A stretch of DNA of 64,000 nucleotides, from contig DASVRA010000013.1 of the NCBI GenBank assembly GCA_036388855.1, positions 39,806 through 103,805 on the forward strand. Direction: 5' to 3'. Below the pieces are notes generated by a model that did not search any database, was not told where the DNA came from, and was given only the letters and a program-made list of their open reading frames with translations. A program made the position numbers and the translations under genes. Source of the stretch: DASVRA01 sp036388855 (GTDB lineage: Bacteria > Pseudomonadota > Alphaproteobacteria > Caulobacterales > Caulobacteraceae). Shown here piece after piece: positions 17,543 to 26,116 of the stretch; the stretch's first letter is position 1; every line of letters begins with the position of its first letter.

Positions 17543-19186
17543 ATGATCGCCGGCATGCGCGGGCGCCGCCTGGCTGGATTGCTGTTGGAGCTGGCGCCGG
17601 CGGGGTTCGCCGTGGTCGCCTTCGGGGCGGGCGCGGTGATGCTGACGTCCAGCGTGGCGCCGTCGTTCAGCGACCGTTTGCGCCTGCTGGCCGAGGCCGC
17701 GCCGATCCTGGTGATCGAGCTGTCGCACTTCCTCGCCAGCGTAGTCGGCTTCCTGTTGCTGGTGGTGGCGGCGGGACTGTGGCGCCGCCGCCGGGGCGCC
17801 TATTGGCTGGCGCTCGGACTGCTGCTGGCAGGGGCGGTGTTCTCCCTGCTCAAGGGGCTGGACGTGGAGGAGGCCGCGATCCTCGCGGGGGCCGGCGCGG
17901 CGCTCGCGCCCTTCCGCCGCGCCTTCGACCGGCCCTCGCGCCTGGCTGAGGTGGCGGTGAGCCGGGGCGGTCTGCCGCTGGTTGCGGCGGTGGTGGCGGC
18001 GGCCCTGTGGCTGGGCTTCTTCGCCTATCGCGATGTGGCCTATACCGACGAGTTGTGGTGGACCTTCCTTCGCAACGCTGAGGTCTCACGTTTCCTGCGC
18101 GCGGGCGCGGCCCTGGCGATCCTGACCCTGGTGTTGACCGTCTGGGTGCTGCTCTCGGCGCCGGACGTGCGCCGGCGCGGCCGCCCCCGTCCCGAGGCGG
18201 TGGAGGACGCGGTCCGCGCGCTTGCCGCGGCGGACCAGGCGGGGCCGCAGGCGTGGCTCGCCGCCGTGGGCGACAAGGACCTGCTGTTCAGCCCTTCCGG
18301 CGGCAGCTTCATCACCTTCCGCGTCCGGGGGCGGCGCTGGATCGCCATGGGCGAGCCGGCCGGCCGCGCCGCCGAGTTCGGCGAACTCATGTGGCGTTTC
18401 GCGCAAGAGGCGGATCGCGGCGGGGGCAAATCGGTGTTCTACGCGGTCTCCCCAGCCCTGCTGCCGGAACTCGCGGCCATGGGGATGGTGCTGCGCAAGG
18501 TAGGCGAGAACGCCGTGGTCGACCTCGCCCGCTTCTCGCTGGAGGGGCCGGCCCGGCAGGACCTGCGCACCGCCCGCAACCGCCTCGGCCGCGAAGGCTG
18601 CGCCGTCGAGGTGCTGCCGCCCGGCTCGGCCGCGGCGCTGGAGGGCGAGCTGCGCGCCGTCTCCGATGCCTGGCTGCGCGGGCGCAGGGCTTCGGAAAAG
18701 GCCTTCTCGCTTGGCCGCTTCGACGTCGGCTACCTCAACAGGGTGCCGCTGGCTGTGGTGAAGGCGCAGGGCAGGATCGCCGCTTTCGCCAACCTGCTGC
18801 CCGCGCCCGCCCGGAGCGAGGTGGCTGTGGACCTTATGCGTCACGCGCCGGACGCGCCCAAGCTGGCGATGGACTTCCTGTTCCTGGGCGCGATCGAGTG
18901 GGCGAGTGCCGAGGGGTTCGCCCGCTTCAATCTCGGGATGACGCCGCTGGCGGGGCTGGACGACCGCCGCCTCGCCCCCGCCTTCGCGCGCGTGGGGGCC
19001 TTCGTGTTCGAGGAGGGCGGCGCGCTCTACGGCTTCCGCAGCCTGCGCGCCTTCAAGGCCAAGTTCGGTCCCGACTGGGAGCCGGTGTTCATGGCCGCCG
19101 CGCCCGGCGTGCCGATGACCTGGGCGCTGCTCGACGTGGCGCTGCTCACCAGCGGCGGCTGGCGGGGGCTGCTCGGCCTGCGCTAG
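17543..19186 (+). CDS. MprF-like protein with C-terminal DUF2156 (lysylphosphatidylglycerol synthase-type) domain
   Basis: The roughly 547-residue protein has about six membrane segments in the first 230 residues, then a cytoplasmic DUF2156 domain (two GNAT folds; RTARNRLGREGC, FLGAIEWASAEGFARFNLGM, SLRAFKAKFGPDWEP). The catalytic domain matches aminoacyl-phosphatidylglycerol synthases such as MprF/LpiA, which modify phosphatidylglycerol with lysine from Lys-tRNA. The membrane part is shorter than in full flippase-synthase MprF, so lipid flipping may be missing. The start is uncertain: 17543 is chosen because the 30 residues before it look non-membrane and atypical. It converges on the kinase gene with a four-base overlap. 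Substrate specificity is unproven. Confidence 0.8.
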   Translation: MIAGMRGRRLAGLLLELAPAGFAVVAFGAGAVMLTSSVAPSFSDRLRLLAEAAPILVIELSHFLASVVGFLLLVVAAGLWRRRRGAYWLALGLLLAGAVFSLLKGLDVEEAAILAGAGAALAPFRRAFDRPSRLAEVAVSRGGLPLVAAVVAAALWLGFFAYRDVAYTDELWWTFLRNAEVSRFLRAGAALAILTLVLTVWVLLSAPDVRRRGRPRPEAVEDAVRALAAADQAGPQAWLAAVGDKDLLFSPSGGSFITFRVRGRRWIAMGEPAGRAAEFGELMWRFAQEADRGGGKSVFYAVSPALLPELAAMGMVLRKVGENAVVDLARFSLEGPARQDLRTARNRLGREGCAVEVLPPGSAAALEGELRAVSDAWLRGRRASEKAFSLGRFDVGYLNRVPLAVVKAQGRIAAFANLLPAPARSEVAVDLMRHAPDAPKLAMDFLFLGAIEWASAEGFARFNLGMTPLAGLDDRRLAPAFARVGAFVFEEGGALYGFRSLRAFKAKFGPDWEPVFMAAAPGVPMTWALLDVALLTSGGWRGLLGLR

Positions 19187-21570
19187 CCGCTGACCGTCGG
19201 GCAGAGGGTCCTAGTGCGTTCGCGGATCAGGCGGATGGCGTAGTCCTGGTCCAGCCGGGTGAGCTGTTTCTTGCGCCGCAGGTCGTCCCAGACCTGCATG
19301 GCGTCGGCGTAGGCGCGGCAGGCCGGTCCCGCGCGCCTGGCGTCGGCGTGGGCGTCGGCCACCGAGGCTAGGGCGATGGCGTAGTCGCGTTCGATCTGGA
19401 AGGAGGGGTGGAGCCGCAGGGCCTCGCGCAGCTCATCTGCCCGCGCGACCAGCAGGGGGAGGGCTTCGTCGTAGCGGCGCAACAGCGCCAGCGCCTGGGC
19501 ACGGGCCTGGCGCACGATGGCGAAGGTGCGCCGGGCCTGCTCGTCCTCCGGATCGAAGGCGACCAGGGCTTGCGCCCGCCGGTCGGCGGCCTCCAGGAGC
19601 GGCAGGGCCTCGGCGGCGCGGTTCAGGCTCAGCAGCGTGGTGCCCAGAGCCCAGCCGGCGCGCGACAGGGCGCGTCCGGCCACCGGGTCGTCCGGCCGCT
19701 CCCGGCTCAGCGCCTCCAGGATCTCCAGCTGGCGCCGGTAAGGCGCCACGGCCCCGGCTTCGCCGCCCGCGTAGTAGGTCGCCTCCGCCATGAGGTCGTA
19801 GGCGTCCGCTTCCAGCAACCGCGCCTCGGGCGAGTTTACTAGAGGTGGCGGCAGGCGGGCGATCGCCGCCAGCGCCGCGCGGGCGTTGGCGACAGCTTCC
19901 GGGTAACGGCCTTGCCACTGCCGCAGGCTCGAAATCCGCAACGCCCACTGCACCTCCGCTTTTCGCAGTGCGGGCAGGTCCGGCGCCGCCGCACGGAGCG
20001 CGCGGTCCAGCGCCCGTCGTGCGACGGTGAGGGCGCGTTCGGCATCGGCCGCGCGGCCTTCCCTCTCGATGACCAGCACCGCCTGCTCGATGTGCGCGGC
20101 GGCCAGGGCGAGGGCGACGTCCGCCCGCTCCGGGTAATCGGCGGCCAGCTGGTCGGCGAGGGAGGCGGCGCGTTCGAGGTTGGCCCGCGCCTGCTCGACC
20201 TGGCCGAGGTTGCGGCCGCGGCCCCCGCCCTGGACGGTGGCCAGGCGGACCAGGCCCTGCACCGCCTCGACCTTGACCCCCACGGGCGCGCGCGGGTCGG
20301 CGACGAGGCGGTCGAGGTAGCCTTGGCCGGTGGCGGCGAGGTCGCGCCGCACCGCCAGCGTCCGCGGCGCGCGGTCCAGCCGGTCGTAGATGTCGAACAA
20401 CAGATAGTTGGCCATCCACCGCGCGTCGGCGAAGCGGCGCTCGGCCTGAAGGTGCTCGCGTTCGGCGCGCAGGTAGAGGGCGGTGCTGATCACGGCCGTC
20501 ACCGCGAGCGCCGCCACCGCCAGCGCCGAGGCGGCCACCAAGGCCGGGCGGCGCGCCACGAACCGCGAGGCGACATAGGTCCCGCCTCGGCCCCGCGCGG
20601 CGACCGGCCGCTTGTCGCGCCAGCGGGCGAGGTCGTCGGCCAGCGCCTCCACCGAGCCGTAGCGGCGCGCCGGGTCCTCAGCCGTGGCCTTGCCAAGCAC
20701 GGCGTCGAGATCACCGTCGAGCGGCCGCGAAGGGCGGTCCTCGCCGAGCGTGGGGCCGCGGCGGGTGAGCAGCTCGCGCGCGGTCAGTCCGAGCCCATGG
20801 ATATCGTCGGCCGCCGTCGGCGGCTCGCCCGCCCGCCGCTCGGGGCTGGCGTAGGCGCCCGTCAGCGGCGCAGCGCCCGCGGCTTCGCCCGCGAGGTCCA
20901 GCATCCGCGCGACGCCGAAGTCGAGCAGGCGCGCCTGGCCGTCGCTGGTGACCAGCACGTTGGCCGGCTTCAGGTCGCCGTGCGCCACCAGCGCGCGATG
21001 GGCGTAGGCGACCGCCTCGCACACCTGCTGCAGCAGGCCGACCAGCTCGCGCGGGCCCGGGTCGCGCGCCGTCACATAGGCGGCGATGTCCTCGCCCTCG
21101 ACATAGTCCATCAGGATGTAGGGCGCGCCCTCCGGCGTGACGCCGCCGTCGAGCAGACGGGCGATGTGAGGATGGTTGAGCCGAGCCAGGGTGCGCCGCT
21201 CCGCCGCGAACAGTTCCGCCTCGCGGCCGCCAAGCCTCGCGGAGCGGAGCAGCTTCACCGCTGCGACGTGGTCAAACAGGCCGTCGTCGCGCTCGGCCCG
21301 GTGGACCGCGCCCATGCCGCCCTCGCCGATCAGAGCGCCGACGCGGTAGGCGCCGACCCGCTCGGGCGTCTCTGGGGCTTCCTCTAAGGGTTCCGCATGC
21401 GCGAAGGCGGTGGGCATGACCGCGGCGGCGCCCGTGTCACGCCGCAGCAGCCGCTCCACCTCGGCGACGAGTTCGGGGTCTTCGCTGTGGGCGCGCCGGA
21501 GCCACTCCAGCCGCTCGCCTTCCGGCCGCTCCAGCGCCTCCTCGAACACGTCGAGAGCGCGTGCGTCCAT
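19183..21570 (-). CDS. membrane serine/threonine protein kinase with TPR-like extracytoplasmic domain
   Basis: The 795-residue protein has a Hanks-type kinase domain: glycine loop IGEGGMGAVHRAE (81-93), ATP lysine Lys106 in VAAVKLL, catalytic loop HGDLKPANVLV with Asp199, and DFGVAR at 217-222. The usual HRD is HGD here. A single membrane helix lies at about 343-367, after which some 430 residues of alanine-rich helical repeats look like TPRs. The start MDARALDVFEEAL at 21568-21570 fits the conserved N-terminal sequence of these kinases. It lies 26 bases after an ECF sigma gene on the same strand. In other bacteria such pairs signal through phosphorylation of the sigma factor. Confidence 0.9.
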   Translation of the reverse strand: MDARALDVFEEALERPEGERLEWLRRAHSEDPELVAEVERLLRRDTGAAAVMPTAFAHAEPLEEAPETPERVGAYRVGALIGEGGMGAVHRAERDDGLFDHVAAVKLLRSARLGGREAELFAAERRTLARLNHPHIARLLDGGVTPEGAPYILMDYVEGEDIAAYVTARDPGPRELVGLLQQVCEAVAYAHRALVAHGDLKPANVLVTSDGQARLLDFGVARMLDLAGEAAGAAPLTGAYASPERRAGEPPTAADDIHGLGLTARELLTRRGPTLGEDRPSRPLDGDLDAVLGKATAEDPARRYGSVEALADDLARWRDKRPVAARGRGGTYVASRFVARRPALVAASALAVAALAVTAVISTALYLRAEREHLQAERRFADARWMANYLLFDIYDRLDRAPRTLAVRRDLAATGQGYLDRLVADPRAPVGVKVEAVQGLVRLATVQGGGRGRNLGQVEQARANLERAASLADQLAADYPERADVALALAAAHIEQAVLVIEREGRAADAERALTVARRALDRALRAAAPDLPALRKAEVQWALRISSLRQWQGRYPEAVANARAALAAIARLPPPLVNSPEARLLEADAYDLMAEATYYAGGEAGAVAPYRRQLEILEALSRERPDDPVAGRALSRAGWALGTTLLSLNRAAEALPLLEAADRRAQALVAFDPEDEQARRTFAIVRQARAQALALLRRYDEALPLLVARADELREALRLHPSFQIERDYAIALASVADAHADARRAGPACRAYADAMQVWDDLRRKKQLTRLDQDYAIRLIRERTRTLCPTVSG

Positions 21571-21596
21571 GGGGGCGGCGCGCGCGCCGGTCCCGC

Positions 21597-22136
21597 TCAC
21601 CCCTGCAGCCGCTCCAGCAGCCAGGCGCGGGCGGCGCGCCAGCGTCGCTTCACCGTGCTTTCCGACTCCCCGGTCTGACCGGCGATCTCCTCCACCGTCA
21701 ATCCGGCGAAGAAGCGCAGCTCCACCACCCGGGCGCGCTCGGGCGAGACCGCCGCCAGCGCCTTCAGCGCCTCGTCCAGCGCCTCCACGTCGACCGGCGA
21801 CCCTTCCTCGCTCCGCGGCCACATGGTCAGCACGCCCGGCGCCTGTCGCTTGCCGGCGCGGGCGCGGCGGACCTCGTCGATCAGCGTCTGGCGCATCACC
21901 GTGGCCGAGAGCGCCAGGAAGTGCGCCCGGTCGCGCAGGTCGATGCGGTGCAGGCCCATCACCCTGATCGCTGCCTCGTGCGCCAGCTCCGTCGGCTGCA
22001 TCCGCACCAGCGCCCCGTCGCCGTTCAGCACCTTGCGCGCCAGCCGGCGGAACTCCTCGTAATGGCGCGCGAGCAGAGCCTCCTGCGCGTTCGGCGCGGA
22101 AGCGCGAGCGTCGGTGGCGAGGGCGGCGGTGTTCAT
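21597..22136 (-). CDS. ECF-type sigma-70 family factor paired with Ser/Thr kinase
   Basis: The 179-residue factor contains sigma region 2 (about residues 20-100, with LVRMQPTELAHEAAIRVMGL and DRAHFLALSATVMRQTLIDE) and region 4 (about 125-175, with RVVELRFFAGLTVEEIAGQT and ESTVKRRWRAARAWL). The style, with an HFLA motif and a nearby kinase, matches the TIGR02999/ECF43-like group, which is regulated by a partner kinase rather than an anti-sigma factor. No anti-sigma gene is next to it. The start MNTAALATDARA at 22134-22136 is chosen over an upstream frame extension. Its regulon cannot be read from this window. Confidence 0.88.
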   Translation of the reverse strand: MNTAALATDARASAPNAQEALLARHYEEFRRLARKVLNGDGALVRMQPTELAHEAAIRVMGLHRIDLRDRAHFLALSATVMRQTLIDEVRRARAGKRQAPGVLTMWPRSEEGSPVDVEALDEALKALAAVSPERARVVELRFFAGLTVEEIAGQTGESESTVKRRWRAARAWLLERLQG

Positions 22137-22366
22137 GAACCGGCTCGAGTGCGGGGGGAGCTTACCGCGCCCAAGCCCCCTGAACAAAGCTCGGCGAACA
22201 CCGGCGGATTGCCGCAACCGCGCGTGGCGCCTGACCTGTGACGATAATGCGGTTCGCGGAGGAAACCAGAAGGCCCCGCCGCTGGTTAGTCACCGTCCCC
22301 CAACCCCTCCGGACGCGGGACGCTCAGCAGGGCGCCGCCTCGGCCTTTTGCGCCGGGCCGACGCCC

Positions 22367-22402
22367 CTGACCCCTGCGGAGCCGCGGTTCCGCGGGGGTC
22401 AG
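22367..22402 (-). terminator. strong hairpin just downstream of the 43-residue small reading frame
   Basis: The arms CTGACCCCTGCGGA (22367-22380) and TCCGCGGGGGTCAG (22389-22402) pair over 14 positions with one T-G wobble and an eight-base loop. The hairpin begins 14 bases after the stop of the small reading frame at 22416-22547. There is no T-run, so it may be an RNA-stabilising structure rather than a true intrinsic terminator. Confidence 0.4.
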
Positions 22403-22415
22403 ACTGCGCCTTCCC

Positions 22416-22547
22416 CTACCAGAGCGCCACGTGGGTGATGAAGTGGCTCACGTCCTTTGAGACGCTGTTGTCGGGCAAGGCTCCGCCGAAAGCCACGTAA
22501 AGGCTCAGGCCCAACAGGCCCAGGTAAACCCACTTCCATCCCGACAC
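22416..22547 (-). CDS. possible 43-residue single-pass membrane protein
   Basis: A short frame starts with GTG, preceded by a GGGAGG ribosome-binding site five bases upstream, and encodes VSGWKWVYLGLLGLSLYVAF followed by GGALPDNSVSKDVSHFITH and VALW. The first 20 residues would form one membrane helix; the rest would be a short polar tail with two histidines. A strong hairpin follows the stop. The opening loosely resembles the start of VanZ-like proteins but is far too short for that family, so it could be a remnant or a genuine small protein. Confidence 0.45.
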   Translation of the reverse strand: MSGWKWVYLGLLGLSLYVAFGGALPDNSVSKDVSHFITHVALW

Positions 22548-22855
22548 GCCTGCCTCCCGGCTCCTGAGCGTGAAGCCGCAGCTTACCCCGTTCAAGCTTG
22601 TCTCGGGGTGAACGGGCGTGGTTGACGAACCTTCGTCACGGTGTGGCTCTGAAGCCTCGGCTGTGGCGAATGAGGCACAGCGCAGAAGCTTCGCGGCGAC
22701 GACTCCCCCACCCTGGCGGCGGCGGCGCCCCGCCTTACGAAAACTTCACCCGCCGCGCCCTTGCTGGAGGCGTAGTCCGCTTCATATCTGCGGCAACCGC
22801 CAAGCCGTCCGAGTCGTTCGGCCGGTCACGGGCGAACAGTTCGAAGTCAAAGCTT
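22548..22855. other. intergenic stretch with a degenerate palindrome
   Basis: No gene is supported here. It contains the inverted repeat CCCGTTCA (22587-22594) and TGAACGGG (22609-22616), whose loop holds GCTTGTCTCGGGG, reminiscent of the palindromic repeat between rpoC and rpoB. The open frame extending upstream from the 22856 gene through this region has no conserved look and was not used. Confidence 0.5.
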
Positions 22856-23254
22856 ATGCCTCCCATCGGCGCCCTGATCCCCGCCGTGCCCTCTGGTCCC
22901 TCAACCGGGCCGGTCTCAGCCGTGCGCCGCCTGGCGCAGCTGGTGCTGGTCGCGCTCGGACTGCTCACCATCATCGCCGGCTTCCTGATCGCCCCGCTTC
23001 CGGGACCGCTCGGCCTGCCGCTCGCGGCGCTGGGGCTGATGATCGTGCTGCGCAACAGCTACACCGCCCGGCGCGGCTTCGTGCGCATGAACCGCCGTCA
23101 CCCCAAGTGGGTCTCGCCGTTCCGCACCCTGCTGCGCCCGAACGCGGAGGTCGCCCCGGGCTTCTACCGCCTGGCGCTGCGCCTGGAGCGCCTGCTCCTG
23201 CGCGGCCGCTTCAGCGTGTTCGCTAACCTGCGGCGGCGGATCCGCCGCAGATAG
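22856..23254 (+). CDS. small two-helix membrane protein, PGPGW-like
   Basis: The 132-residue product begins MPPIGALIPAVPSGPSTGPV; this start is preferred because the upstream frame is low-complexity. A hydrophobic hairpin at about residues 27-66 contains IAPLPGPLGLPLAALGLMI, close to the PGPGW motif of a family of putative transmembrane proteins. The rest is basic (RRHPKWVSPFRTLLRPNAE, LRRRIRRR) and should face the cytoplasm. The function is unknown. It is transcribed towards the hybrid kinase gene. Confidence 0.7.
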   Translation: MPPIGALIPAVPSGPSTGPVSAVRRLAQLVLVALGLLTIIAGFLIAPLPGPLGLPLAALGLMIVLRNSYTARRGFVRMNRRHPKWVSPFRTLLRPNAEVAPGFYRLALRLERLLLRGRFSVFANLRRRIRRR

Positions 23255-23376
23255 CTCACCCCTTCGCGGAGCCGCTGGCGATCGCACGCGCCGAGCCGAG
23301 CCCTTAACCGCAAGCTGAAGACGGAGAGGGGATTCTTCGGCGAGGTGATCCGTAACGCGCAGGCTGCGACAAGCGC

Positions 23377-25362
23377 TTATGCGCTCAGCGCCGCGGGCTC
23401 CTGAACCTCTCCCGCATCCTCCAGCACCGACAGCAGGGCGGCGTGCAGCTTGGCCAGCTCGATCGGCTTGGCCACGTGGCGGTCCATGCCGGCGGCGAGG
23501 TATTCCTTGACCTGGTGGGTCATGGCGTTGGCCGAGAGCGCGATGATCGGGGTGCGGCGCCGCCCGGTCTCGGCCTCGGCGGCGCGGATCATCCGGGTGG
23601 CGGCGATGCCGTCCATCTCCGGCATCTGGATGTCCATCAGGATCACGTCGAAGGTCTCCTGCGCCCAGGCGTCCACCGCCGCACGGCCGTGCGGCGCCAC
23701 CTGCAGCTCCACCCCGAAGGTGGCCATCACGCTCTTCAGCACCAGCTGGTTGGTGGCGTTGTCCTCCGCCGCCAGCACCTTGAGCGGGCGCTCCTCCTCG
23801 GCCGGCGCGGACCGGGCGGTCGCGGCGGCCTCGCCGGCCGCGGGCTTCGGCGGCTGCGCCTCCTCCGCCTCCAGCCGCTCCAGGGGCACGCTCACATGGA
23901 AGGTCGATCCGCGCCCGGGTTCGCTCTCGGCCCAGACGTCGCCGCCCATCAGGTGGGCGATCTCGCGGCAGATGGCCAAGCCCAGGCCAGTGCCGCCGAA
24001 GCGTCGGGTGTTGGAGCTGTCCAGCTGGCTGAACTTCTGGAACAGCAAGGGCAGCTTGTCGGCCGCGACGCCGATGCCGGTGTCGGTGACGGTGGCGCGC
24101 AGGCCCGTAGCGCCGCCCTCGCCCTCGCCCGCGATCATGACCTCGACCCGCCCATGCTCGGTGAACTTCACCGCGTTGGAGAGGAGGTTGTTCAGCACCT
24201 GCAGCAGCCGCTGGCAGTCGCCGCGGCGCGGCCCCGCGGCGGACGGCTCCACCGTCAGCTGGAATCTCAGCCCCTTCTGCTCGGCCAAGGGGGCGAAGTG
24301 GGCGGACAGTTCGTCGGCCAGGGTTCTGGCCTCGAACACCACCGGCTCCAGCTCCATGCGCCCGGCTTCGATCTTGGAGAGATCGAGCACGTCGTTGAGC
24401 ACGCCCAGCAGCGCCTCACCCGAACGGCTGATCACGTCGAGCCGCTCGCGCTGCACACCCGACAGCTCGCCCATGGCCATGATCTGGGCCATGGCCAGCA
24501 CCCCGTTCAGGGGCGTCCTGATCTCGTGGCTCATGTTGGCCAGGAAATGCGACTTCAGCACGTTGGCCGCCTGGGCGGCGTCCCGCGCCTCGACCAGCTC
24601 GGCCATGGCGGCGCGCAGATCCATGTCGTTGCGATGCAGCTGGGCCAGCAGATGGTTGAAACTCTCCGAGAGGCGGATGAACTCCTCGTCGTCGCCGCCC
24701 TCGACCTGCTGGGCGAAGTCGCCACTCCTGGCCACCTCGCGCATGGCCGCTGACAGCCGGTTGACCGGCCGGGTCACCCGCCCCGCCAGCCAGCGGCCCA
24801 TGAACAGCGCCAGCCCGGCCGCCACGAAAAACAGGGAGCCGCCGAGCGCGATGAACCGGGGCGCCGTCTGACCGAGGCCTTCGTGGGTGGAGATCAGCAC
24901 CAGCTTGGCCGGCGCGGAACCGGCCGCGGCGACGGGAGCTTCCACTTCGATCCGCTGGCCCCCCGTCTTGGCATCGGTGCGGCGGTAGCGGGCGAGTTCG
25001 CGACCCCCAGGCCCGACCAGCCGGGCCTCCATCACCCGCGGACTGACGGCCAAGGTGCGCAGCTCGGCCTCGGCGGCGCGCCAGTCGCGCGCGGCCAGCG
25101 CCGGCTTCAGGTGTTCGGCGGTGATCTGCGCCAGCACCGTGCGGTGCTGGATCAGCCGCGCGCGGTCGGTGCGCCACTCCTGCCAGATGAACAGGCTGGT
25201 CGCCGCCGACAGCACCGCGATCGCGGTGAGCAGCGCCACCACGGCGATCCGGTTCTGGAACGACAGGCTCCCCGGCCGTCGCTCGGGCGCACCCTCGCCC
25301 GCGCCGCCCGCCGGAGCGGCGTCGCGCCCGGCGCGGCGTCTGAGGCGATCCCCCAACGGCAA
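23377..25362 (-). CDS. hybrid sensor histidine kinase with receiver domain
   Basis: The 661-residue protein has a membrane helix at about 37-60, a periplasmic sensor of about 110 residues, a second helix at about 172-192, a HAMP linker, a HisKA domain with His279 in MSHEIRTPLNG, an HATPase domain (NNLLSNAVKFTEHG, DTGIGVA, FGGTGLGLAIC) and a C-terminal receiver with Asp577 in ILMDIQMPEMDG. Such hybrid kinases usually pass phosphate to a separate histidine phosphotransferase; none is adjacent here. The ligand is unknown. No DNA-binding domain is present, so its output must be through a partner. Confidence 0.93.
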   Translation of the reverse strand: MPLGDRLRRRAGRDAAPAGGAGEGAPERRPGSLSFQNRIAVVALLTAIAVLSAATSLFIWQEWRTDRARLIQHRTVLAQITAEHLKPALAARDWRAAEAELRTLAVSPRVMEARLVGPGGRELARYRRTDAKTGGQRIEVEAPVAAAGSAPAKLVLISTHEGLGQTAPRFIALGGSLFFVAAGLALFMGRWLAGRVTRPVNRLSAAMREVARSGDFAQQVEGGDDEEFIRLSESFNHLLAQLHRNDMDLRAAMAELVEARDAAQAANVLKSHFLANMSHEIRTPLNGVLAMAQIMAMGELSGVQRERLDVISRSGEALLGVLNDVLDLSKIEAGRMELEPVVFEARTLADELSAHFAPLAEQKGLRFQLTVEPSAAGPRRGDCQRLLQVLNNLLSNAVKFTEHGRVEVMIAGEGEGGATGLRATVTDTGIGVAADKLPLLFQKFSQLDSSNTRRFGGTGLGLAICREIAHLMGGDVWAESEPGRGSTFHVSVPLERLEAEEAQPPKPAAGEAAATARSAPAEEERPLKVLAAEDNATNQLVLKSVMATFGVELQVAPHGRAAVDAWAQETFDVILMDIQMPEMDGIAATRMIRAAEAETGRRRTPIIALSANAMTHQVKEYLAAGMDRHVAKPIELAKLHAALLSVLEDAGEVQEPAALSA

Positions 25363-25444
25363 GCGAGCCCCCGTGCCCGGGCGGAACTCCGCCCCTTCGC
25401 CCTGATAACCGCGTATGTCCTAACGGTTCGCTAGCCGGGCAAGA

Positions 25445-26110
25445 TCAACGGCGGAAGGGACTCGAGCGCAGCCGCGGCCGGTCGAAGAAGAGGCTGACGC
25501 CGGTGACCGCCAGATAGAGGACGACCGCGGTCACCCCGATCGCCAGGGGCCCTGGATCGCTCTTGATCGGCAGCCCCGCCAGCATCTGCAGTAGGGCGAG
25601 CATCCCGGTGAAGGCGAAGGCGGTGACAGCTCGCGACCCGGCCGACTTCAGGCAGGCGGTCCAGGCGACGGCGGCCAGCGCCAGCAGGCCCATCTCTAGC
25701 GCTATTTCGGTCAGCGGCAGGTTCCACAGCTTAAGGCCCACTTCCGGCCCATCCGGCCAAAGGGGCAGGTCGGGGCGATGGACCAGGAGGTCCAGAAACC
25801 AGTGGGAGAGCACCACCGCTCCGACCATGGCCGACGCTCCCCAGGGCAGGCGCACCAGATAGCGGCAGGCGGCGAGCGCCAGCGCCGCCCACAGGAGCGC
25901 CGCGGGCAGGCTGTGGCTCCACGGCATGGAGATCAGGTCGAGCTGGCTGCCGGGCAGCGTTGCGTCGAACCGCACCTTCTCCACGCCCGTGACGACCATT
26001 ATCCCCCAGGCGATGTCGAGCAGCTGGGCGCCCGCCACATAGGTCCACAGGGGCGCGCGCGGATCGGCGGCCTTGGCGGCGACGGCGGCGGCGTAATGGC
26101 CGACGAACAT
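25445..26110 (-). CDS. polytopic membrane protein, DUF457/YdjM-like metal-binding pattern
   Basis: The 221-residue protein has about six membrane segments. Conserved-looking polar residues sit inside them: GHYAAA (His5), LLDIAWG (Asp32), WSHSLPA and SHWFLDLLVHRPD. This spacing of histidines and aspartates resembles the DUF457/YdjM group of membrane-bound metal-dependent hydrolases, but the match is by eye only. It begins seven bases after the pepP-like gene and is probably the last gene of the dnaN-paiB-prmA-pepP group. Confidence 0.65.
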   Translation of the reverse strand: MFVGHYAAAVAAKAADPRAPLWTYVAGAQLLDIAWGIMVVTGVEKVRFDATLPGSQLDLISMPWSHSLPAALLWAALALAACRYLVRLPWGASAMVGAVVLSHWFLDLLVHRPDLPLWPDGPEVGLKLWNLPLTEIALEMGLLALAAVAWTACLKSAGSRAVTAFAFTGMLALLQMLAGLPIKSDPGPLAIGVTAVVLYLAVTGVSLFFDRPRLRSSPFRR

Positions 26111-26116
26111 CGCCCG

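Noticed and set aside
22430..22440. Further CCACGTGG cores as parS sites (also near 23476)
   Set aside because: The flanks do not match parS beyond the central eight bases, and the second lies within a coding region.
22416..22547. VanZ-family gene
   Set aside because: Only a loose resemblance of the first 40 residues to the start of VanZ proteins; the frame stops far too early and nothing further matches.
22598..22855. Upstream extension of the PGPGW-like gene frame
   Set aside because: The sequence is low-complexity and Arg/Pro-rich with no conserved pattern; the membrane protein makes sense from 22856.
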